DNA from: Clostridia bacterium | GTDB taxonomy: Bacteria > Bacillota > Clostridia > Christensenellales > Aristaeellaceae | Reading direction: 5' to 3' | Length of the DNA: 64,000 bases | NCBI GenBank assembly: GCA_017464305.1 | Contig: JAFUDS010000015.1 | Coordinates: forward strand, 1 to 64,000 | Notes under the pieces: generated by a model | What the model saw: only the letters and a program-made list of their open reading frames with translations | Database searches by the model: none | Told to the model about the DNA's origin: nothing | Part shown: piece after piece, positions 58,832 to 64,000 of the stretch | Layout of the letters: each line of letters starts with the position of its first letter | How positions within the stretch are numbered: the stretch's first letter is position 1 | Translations under genes and position numbers: made by a program

Positions 58832-59273
58832 TCTGTCCACCTCCCAGCAAAGACCGTACCCGCTGCGCGGCCTGGATCATTTCGGTCACTTCCTTGCGGA
58901 TTTTCTCCTGCATGGCCGGATCATCAATCTTTCCATCCGCCCCGTCCCTGGACGCCTCGCGCTGCAAATCCAGCACATCGGCCATTTCGGCATAAAGGGT
59001 CAACAGAGCGCCGGGGAGGGGATGATCCGTGGTTTCCGGGTGCATCCTGCCATAGCTGGCCGGATACTCGGTGCGCATCCAGGTTGTCCATTTATCAACG
59101 TCACCCAGAACCTCGCAAATCTCATACATCACATCGGGATTTGGTTTCAGCTTTCCGTTTTCGTACCTGGCAATCGTGGAGGCATCACACGATATGCGCT
59201 CCGCGAGGTCAGCTTGGCTGATTCCTTGCGTATCCCGCCACTTTTTAAGGTCACTTCCTGCGAACACCGCCAT
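58809..59273 (-). CDS. XRE-family regulator, 154 aa
   Basis: HTH at residues 8-62 (LKKWRDTQGISQADLAERI then STIARYENG). The C-terminal half is a helical domain of unknown type. Early operon, after the Cro-like and the 177-aa regulator. Confidence 0.82.
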   Translation of the reverse strand: MAVFAGSDLKKWRDTQGISQADLAERISCDASTIARYENGKLKPNPDVMYEICEVLGDVDKWTTWMRTEYPASYGRMHPETTDHPLPGALLTLYAEMADVLDLQREASRDGADGKIDDPAMQEKIRKEVTEMIQAAQRVRSLLGGGQNGKPVDG

Positions 59274-59294
59274 TTCAAATCACCGCCGAATCTG

Positions 59295-59828
59295 TTACGA
59301 TTTATTCAACGAGCTGGATAACAGCCGATGCGGGATGTCCGCAATGGTGTAGTGTTCGGCTCCGGCGGCAGCCGCAAACTCAATCTGTTGAGGGAGGCCG
59401 CTGGCTATCGTTGCGCAGCGGGTCAGCGTCTCCCGATACATTTCCCGGAACCACTCAGCCGTGCTCTTGTACCCCAGCACCTTGCAAGCATCGATCAAGG
59501 CGGCCTTTTCCTTGGCCTCCATCCACACCCTGAAACGCTCTTGCCCCTCTTTCTTCTCCCTGCCGTCCTCCCGGCGGAGCCTCACCACCGGCGCGGCCTG
59601 GGCGACCTTCTCATCCCCGCCCAGACGCAGCGCCTCGGGGGAATACAGATCGGTGGGCTTGCAATCCAGCTTTTCGCAGATCACGGCCAGGTCGCCCCGC
59701 GTAGGCATCACATTTCCGGCCACAATGGCGCTGAACTGGACGGCGTTCACATCCGGCAGCTCCCGGATCACATCCGCCTGCTTGATGCCCTTCTCCCACA
59801 GCCTCATGCGGATTTTGTTTTCTTCCAT
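59295..59828 (-). CDS. HTH regulator, 177 aa
   Basis: From ATG 59828 (GAGGTG). N-terminal HTH (RLWEKGIKQADVIREL, FSAIVAGNVMPTRGDL), polar linker, then a helical C-terminal domain (DACKVLGYKSTAEWFREMYRE is its core). Possibly the anti-repressor or second early regulator. Confidence 0.75.
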   Translation of the reverse strand: MEENKIRMRLWEKGIKQADVIRELPDVNAVQFSAIVAGNVMPTRGDLAVICEKLDCKPTDLYSPEALRLGGDEKVAQAAPVVRLRREDGREKKEGQERFRVWMEAKEKAALIDACKVLGYKSTAEWFREMYRETLTRCATIASGLPQQIEFAAAAGAEHYTIADIPHRLLSSSLNKS

Positions 59829-59838
59829 CTTCATCACC

Positions 59839-60045
59839 TCACACGCTCTTGCCGAACAGGTCATTTGCGGTACAGCCAAGGGCTTCTGCGATCTTCGGGA
59901 TCAAAACCAGCCGGGGGGAAGAAGACCCGTTTTCCCACTGAACGACAGCCCCTTGCGTCACGCCAACGGCGCGAGCAAGCGCCTCTTGCGTGATCCCAAT
60001 TTCCCGCCTTTTCTCGCGGATTCTCAGCTTCATATCCGATTCCAT
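59839..60045 (-). CDS. Cro-like repressor, 68 aa
   Basis: An XRE HTH almost alone (IREKRREIGITQEALARAVG then GAVVQWENG). First gene of the leftward operon, divergent from CI. GGAGGTGAGTGA before 60045. Size and position fit Cro. Confidence 0.87.
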   Translation of the reverse strand: MESDMKLRIREKRREIGITQEALARAVGVTQGAVVQWENGSSSPRLVLIPKIAEALGCTANDLFGKSV

Positions 60046-60104
60046 TCACTCACCTCCAATGGCTAATAATAGTGAATCGTGGGACACATCCAATAGCCAT
60101 TCTT

Positions 60105-60133
60105 ATAATAGCGCGTCTAATAGTATTTGTCAA
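60105..60133 (-). promoter_or_regulatory. Leftward early promoter (PR-like)
   Basis: On the - strand: consensus -35 TTGACA (60128-60133), 17-bp spacer, -10 TATTAT (60105-60110). Drives cro-like and the whole early operon. Confidence 0.88.
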
Positions 60134-60152
60134 CAGTATTTCTTATATTTTC

Positions 60153-60181
60153 TTGCAAAATAAAAGGACTTCTATTAAAAT
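60153..60181 (+). promoter_or_regulatory. Repressor promoter (PRM-like)
   Basis: -35 TTGCAA (60153-60158), 17-bp spacer, -10 TAAAAT (60176-60181). A CTATTA half-site overlaps the -10, which suggests self-regulation of CI. Confidence 0.72.
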
Positions 60182-60213
60182 AAAAGAGTATCTATTAAGG
60201 AGGGGGATTTTTC

Positions 60214-60852
60214 ATGGTTGGGAGCAACATCAAGCGGCTCAGAAAGCAGCTCGGTTATAGCCAGACCAAATTTGCGTCTTTGCTCCATGTGACCCAGGGC
60301 GCCGTGAGCCAATGGGAGATCGGGGCGACACGCCCAGACACGGATCAGCTTATTGCCATATCAAAACTATTTGACGTTTCCATGGATTCCTTGACGGAAG
60401 GGCCAGAAGATATAAAGAGGATGGAGCCAAGGAAGGGGAAAAAGAAAGAATATATCACAATACCTGTCCTTGGAAAAATCCCCGCCGGTGTGCCATTTGA
60501 GGCCATTGAGGAAATCCTGGACTATGAGGATATTCCCCTGGCCTCCACCAAGCCGGGCCACGGATATTTCGCCCTTCGTATCAAGGGAAACAGCATGGAG
60601 CCGGAATACCGGGACGGCGATACCATTATCATTCAGCAGCAGGAACGGTGTAACAGCGGGGATGATTGCGTGGTGATGGTGAACGGCGACGATGCCACAT
60701 TTAAGCGGGTCAAGCTCCATGAGAACGGACTGACACTCTTGCCATTGAACCCTGAATATGATCCTCGGTTTTTCACCAATGAGGAAATCTCCAATTTGCC
60801 GGTTAAAATCCTCGGTATCTGTATTGAAATCCGGCGCAGTATGAGAAAGTGA
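60214..60852 (+). CDS. CI/LexA-type repressor with S24 peptidase domain
   Basis: 212 aa. HTH at residues 6-60 (IKRLRKQLGYSQTKFASLL, 19 residues). Autocleavage domain with A91-G92 in KIPAGVP, Ser127 in GNSMEP and Lys164 in ATFK, all intact, so RecA-dependent induction (SOS) is expected. AGGAGGGGG lies before 60214. It keeps the prophage silent. Confidence 0.93.
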   Translation: MVGSNIKRLRKQLGYSQTKFASLLHVTQGAVSQWEIGATRPDTDQLIAISKLFDVSMDSLTEGPEDIKRMEPRKGKKKEYITIPVLGKIPAGVPFEAIEEILDYEDIPLASTKPGHGYFALRIKGNSMEPEYRDGDTIIIQQQERCNSGDDCVVMVNGDDATFKRVKLHENGLTLLPLNPEYDPRFFTNEEISNLPVKILGICIEIRRSMRK

Positions 60853-60862
60853 GGACGAACAC

Positions 60863-61912
60863 ATGGACATGCAGCAATTCAAGGACGCCCTGCTCCACCA
60901 CGCCCAGCTCGTAGCCGCCCGCCATGAGCTATGCAAAACAGAGGAGGCCAGTAAGACCTCCCTGATCCTCCCATTCTTCCGGGACGTACTCGGCTATGAT
61001 GTTGACGATCCATCCGTTTTCATCCCCGAATTTGTTTCCGCTATCAGCGTGAAAAAGGATCAGCGGGTGGACTATGCCATCCTCCGGGACGGAAAGCCGG
61101 AAATTCTCATTGAGGCAAAATGGAACGGTTATTCGCTGGACGGCTACGAATCCCAGCTTTACAATTATTTCAGCGCCACCAGCGCCAAGCTCGGCATCCT
61201 GACAAACGGCGTAATATACCGATTCTTTGGCGACTTGGATTCCGACAACCGCATGGATATAACCCCATTCCGGGAAATCAATATGCTTGCTCTTGCGGAA
61301 AAAGATATGGAAGACCTGGCCGCTTTCCATCGTGACACATTTGATATTGAGGCCATCGTGGGAGCGGCCACGGAAATGAAATACTCATCTGAGGTAATCG
61401 CCCTGCTGGATCGGCTTTTCTCCGATCCCGACAACGAATTTACTGCGTTCATTATGAAACGGGTTTACAATGGGAAAAAGACGGCAAAGAGCGCTAAAAA
61501 CTTCCAGACCATTGTAAAACGATCTATCGATCAATACCTGGCCGACAGGATCAGCGCCGGGATCGCCGCCATCCAGGAGGCCAACAAGCCAGAAGAGCCC
61601 GCCCAGGAGGACAACGGGATTATCACCACGCAGGAAGAAATAGAGGCATACTATATCATCCGCACCCTGTTACATCAATATATCGATCCCGCCCGTGTCC
61701 AGTATAAGGATTGCCGGTCATACTTCGCCGTCCTTCTGGATGGAAAAACCACACAATGGATATGCCGCCTCTATCCCGTGAATGATGCCCTTTGGCAAAT
61801 CCACTATCCGACGGAGGAGGCCAAGAAGCCTGAAAAGCAAATCCTTCAAAGCAACGACGATCTTTACGCCTGCCAGGATCGGCTCCGCCGGGCCGTTCAG
61901 AAATACTTATAA
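60863..61912 (+). CDS. PD-(D/E)XK restriction-like protein (HsdR N-terminal type)
   Basis: 349 aa. RVDYAILRDGKPEILIEAKW provides the D ... ExK nuclease motif (residues about 73-92), like the N-terminal domain of type I restriction subunits, without helicase motifs. C-terminal part is helical plus a small beta domain. Transcribed with CI, so expressed in the lysogen; a role in excluding other phages is plausible. Confidence 0.75.
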   Translation: MDMQQFKDALLHHAQLVAARHELCKTEEASKTSLILPFFRDVLGYDVDDPSVFIPEFVSAISVKKDQRVDYAILRDGKPEILIEAKWNGYSLDGYESQLYNYFSATSAKLGILTNGVIYRFFGDLDSDNRMDITPFREINMLALAEKDMEDLAAFHRDTFDIEAIVGAATEMKYSSEVIALLDRLFSDPDNEFTAFIMKRVYNGKKTAKSAKNFQTIVKRSIDQYLADRISAGIAAIQEANKPEEPAQEDNGIITTQEEIEAYYIIRTLLHQYIDPARVQYKDCRSYFAVLLDGKTTQWICRLYPVNDALWQIHYPTEEAKKPEKQILQSNDDLYACQDRLRRAVQKYL

Positions 61913-61924
61913 AGGAGGTTCGTC

Positions 61925-62083
61925 ATGGAAAAAATCACCCTGGATCAATTCCTGGAAAATCCCCAGGAGATCACCGTCAAGGCATCCACCGGCGAGGACT
62001 TTTACCAAATCTCCGTCCCCGGCTCCTCTAACGCCGTCCTCATCAATGAGCAATACCTGATGGAGCTTCTTTCAAAGAATTAA
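61925..62083 (+). CDS. Small antitoxin-like (Phd/YefM-type) protein, 52 aa
   Basis: Read directly: MEKITLDQFLENPQEITVKA, a middle strand and INEQYLMELLSKN. The layout (short strand, F-x-x-N-P, closing helix) is like Phd/YefM antitoxin N-termini. AGGAGG before 61925, 12 bases after the nuclease-like gene. It may control or neutralise that protein. Confidence 0.62.
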   Translation: MEKITLDQFLENPQEITVKASTGEDFYQISVPGSSNAVLINEQYLMELLSKN

Positions 62084-62114
62084 AAAAGGCCGCCTGACCA
62101 AGCGATCAGGCGGC
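62082..62114. terminator. Hairpin between antitoxin-like gene and integrase
   Basis: A 9-bp perfect stem GCCGCCTGA / TCAGGCGGC with an 8-nt loop. A-run on the left makes it an intrinsic terminator for the - strand (CCTTTTTT follows); on + it has only AGAAAAT, so it is weak for CI-operon transcripts. Confidence 0.6.
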
Positions 62115-62156
62115 AGAAAATAGGAGAACATATATTCCCATCATAGGAGGCGGATC

Positions 62157-63395
62157 ATGCCCCGAAGAAAATTGAAGCCCAGGGCGGACGGGAGAATCCC
62201 GCTGCACCGGGACGGGCAATACTTTTACGGAAGGACAGAGAAAGAGGCCGAGCAGAAATATGAGGCATGGAAACGGGAACAGGCGGCGGCTCTCTCCAAG
62301 GAGGCCCAGGGAATCACCGTGCGCACCTACGCCGGAAAATGGCTGCCCCTTCACCGTGGCGGCGTGGGCCGGAAAACCTACAACGATTATGCCAAACAGA
62401 TCAACGCCCTCATTGATTCCATCGGCGACGTTCCCCTCTGCCGTGTCACGGTGGACGACGCAAAGGGGGTCTATGCCTCCCATTATGTCGGCTATTCAGA
62501 CAGCACAATCAAAAGGGCCAGGATGCTTTTCATCGACCTTTTTGATACGGCCATCGAAAACAATCTCTGCATCAAGAATCCTTTTCGCTCCAAACACGCC
62601 CAGCCAGACAAAGGATCGGACGGATCGCACCGGGCGATCACCGACCAGGAGCGGGCGCTGATCCTGGACACTCCACACTCATTCCGCCCCGCTGTGATGG
62701 TCATGCTCTACGCTGGCCTCCGGCGAGGGGAGGCCCTGGCCCTTGATCTTGACCGCGACATTGATTATAATAATGACCTGATCCACGTACGATACGCCGT
62801 CCGATTTGACAGCAATCAGCCTATATTGGATGATCCAAAGACAGAGGCCGGGTCACGGGATATTTCTCTCTTTTCCATCCTCAGGAAAGAACTGGAAGGA
62901 TTGCACGGCCTCCTCGCTCCATCGGCCCAGGGCGTCCTTATGTCAGAATCCGCATTTGATTCGGCATGGGCATCATACATCCTGGCCGTAGAGTGCAGGA
63001 TCAACGGCGTCAAACAAAAGCGGTGGTATGGCCACACCAGGGAGCATAAGGCCAGGATCAAGGAGGCAGAACGCCTCCGGCAAGAGGGCCGGAAAGAGGA
63101 AGCGGCAGCCGTCGATCTCCCACCCTGGAAAACCTTTGATATTCGCCCACACGATCTCAGGCACAGCTATTGTACCATGCTCCGGGATGCCGGGGTGGAC
63201 ATGAAGCAAGCTATGGAATGGATGGGCCACGCGGATGAAAAAATGATCCTCAGGATATACGATCACCTATCACCCGGCAGAGCCCAAAAATCCAAAAATC
63301 AGGTTGAAAAAATGCTGTCCAGTTGTCAATCTGGTTGTCAAGACGGAGCCAGCACCCTGGAAAACCTTATAGATCAAGGGGTTTCAGACCAATAA
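62157..63395 (+). CDS. int: Tyrosine integrase
   Basis: 412 aa. N-terminal arm-binding domain (RRKLKPRADGRIPLHR), core-binding domain, and catalytic R189 (GLRRGEA), K228 (DPKTE), H332-x-x-R335 (HDLRH), H358 (MGHADE) and Y368 (RIYDHL). It ends with a Cys-rich tail that reaches 8 bp from the attP core. Catalyses insertion into tRNA-Arg and excision. Confidence 0.95.
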   Translation: MPRRKLKPRADGRIPLHRDGQYFYGRTEKEAEQKYEAWKREQAAALSKEAQGITVRTYAGKWLPLHRGGVGRKTYNDYAKQINALIDSIGDVPLCRVTVDDAKGVYASHYVGYSDSTIKRARMLFIDLFDTAIENNLCIKNPFRSKHAQPDKGSDGSHRAITDQERALILDTPHSFRPAVMVMLYAGLRRGEALALDLDRDIDYNNDLIHVRYAVRFDSNQPILDDPKTEAGSRDISLFSILRKELEGLHGLLAPSAQGVLMSESAFDSAWASYILAVECRINGVKQKRWYGHTREHKARIKEAERLRQEGRKEEAAAVDLPPWKTFDIRPHDLRHSYCTMLRDAGVDMKQAMEWMGHADEKMILRIYDHLSPGRAQKSKNQVEKMLSSCQSGCQDGASTLENLIDQGVSDQ

Positions 63396-63403
63396 CGGCC
63401 ACC

Positions 63404-63448
63404 CTCCGACTCTGAAGGCCGCGCGTTCGAGTCGCGCCGGGCGCACCA
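63404..63448 (+). other. attP: attP core, second reading
   Basis: Same sequence as 97-141, offset 63,307. Confidence 0.85.
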
Positions 63449-63564
63449 AGAAAATCCCCAGGAATCAGGCGATTCCTGGGGATTTTCCTTTTGCTCATGT
63501 TGACCATTTTGGGCACATTATTGCCATTACGACCCCGTTGTAGTTGTCAATTCAGTTGTCAGGA

Positions 63565-64000
63565 TCAGGAGCCGGTCAGAGCCAGCATTTGAGAGGCATC
63601 CTGCAGGAAATAATCTGGGCGGCTCACCACCTGCTCATAGGCCTCTTTGCCCATGAAGCTGTCCACGACGGCCTTTTCTTCCCTGTCCAGCTCCTTGTAT
63701 CCCTTCCGCCCGAAGGACGGCGGCAGCCAATTCTTGTGACGGCCAGCGAAGATATTGAACTTCGCCAGGAGATCGGGATTCCTGAACTCAATATGACACG
63801 TGCCCTTTTTGTAGAAGGTGATAAAGAAGTGCTTTGTCGGCACCTTCCGCGTGTCGCCTGTTTTTTCAACATAAGCCAGGGCATCACTCAGGCTCACATC
63901 CGGCGCTTGTCCGCCGTCCAGGTAGTTGAACACCTTTTCAATATCGCCCAGCTTGCCGCGCACGTTGTAGGCTCTGAACTCATCCGGGGCGCATGACCAG
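63565..64000 (-). CDS. Partial second reading of the DUF4942 methyltransferase
   Basis: Identical to 258-693, the C-terminal 145 codons; cut by the window end. Not a gene duplication in the circular genome. Confidence 0.92.
   Translation of the reverse strand, partial: WSCAPDEFRAYNVRGKLGDIEKVFNYLDGGQAPDVSLSDALAYVEKTGDTRKVPTKHFFITFYKKGTCHIEFRNPDLLAKFNIFAGRHKNWLPPSFGRKGYKELDREEKAVVDSFMGKEAYEQVVSRPDYFLQDASQMLALTGS

Larger units (their letters stand above)
60067..60197. promoter_or_regulatory. Operator region of the genetic switch
   Basis: TAATAG at 60067-60072, 60106-60111 and 60118-60123, a near copy CAATAG at 60091, and the inverse CTATTA at 60172-60177 and 60192-60197. They overlap the -10 of the leftward promoter and the -10 of the rightward promoter, as repressor half-sites should. 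The spacing of 12 bp between the central pair is noteworthy. Confidence 0.65.

Noticed and set aside
63308-64000. A second methyltransferase gene or a duplicated integration site
   Set aside because: It is the same 693 bases read twice around a circle.

Overview
The window is one complete circular temperate phage genome read slightly more than once around. Bases 1-693 are identical to 63308-64000, so the unit is 63,307 bp and genes run through the junction. A tyrosine integrase reads straight into the 3' half of a tRNA-Arg(CCG)-like gene (attP) with no host DNA beside it, so this is the excised or circularly assembled form of a prophage. GC-rich coding, very regular GGAGG ribosome binding sites and the protein families point to a Firmicutes host, most likely a gut-type Clostridia. 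The virion is a contractile-tailed myovirus: DUF3383-type sheath, tube, Gp138-like spike, baseplate J.

Layout. Only the lysogeny block is on the + strand (60.2-63.4 kb): CI-like repressor, a PD-(D/E)XK restriction-like protein, a 52-aa antitoxin-like ORF and the integrase, followed by attP. Everything else is on the - strand. From the genetic switch at 60.1 kb leftwards come Cro-like and HTH regulators, a Rad50-like ATPase, RecT, an MBL protein, replisome organiser (with a candidate iteron origin) and DnaC-like loader, RuvC-like resolvase, many small metabolic or accessory genes, SAM synthetase, SSB and a candidate late regulator (43.0 kb). Late genes follow: two ParB-like proteins, C5 methyltransferase, terminase, portal, two effector-like proteins sharing one motif, MuF, protease/scaffold, capsid, connectors, sheath, tube, frameshifted chaperones, a 1539-aa tape measure, baseplate, tail fibre, and a complete diversity-generating retroelement (DGR), then endolysin and holin. 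The last block (0.26-8.8 kb) is a set of small unrecognised genes under five near-identical composite promoters, ending in a DUF4942 adenine methyltransferase beside attP.

How it works together. CI and Cro-like repressors act at a TAATAG-rich divergent promoter. The early leftward operon supplies replication and recombination. The small-gene block looks like an early host-takeover or anti-defence region with its own shared control. Late transcription builds the particle. The DGR diversifies the C-terminus of a tail protein: all 15 TR/VR differences fall at template adenines.

Most notable points: the DGR; the rigid five-copy promoter module; two neighbouring head-region proteins (zeta-toxin-like and acetyltransferase-like) sharing a 23-residue Gly-rich motif, one of them in a promoter-to-terminator cassette; a virus-encoded SAM synthetase among SAM-using enzymes; and a membrane-protein moron under an inverted repeat.
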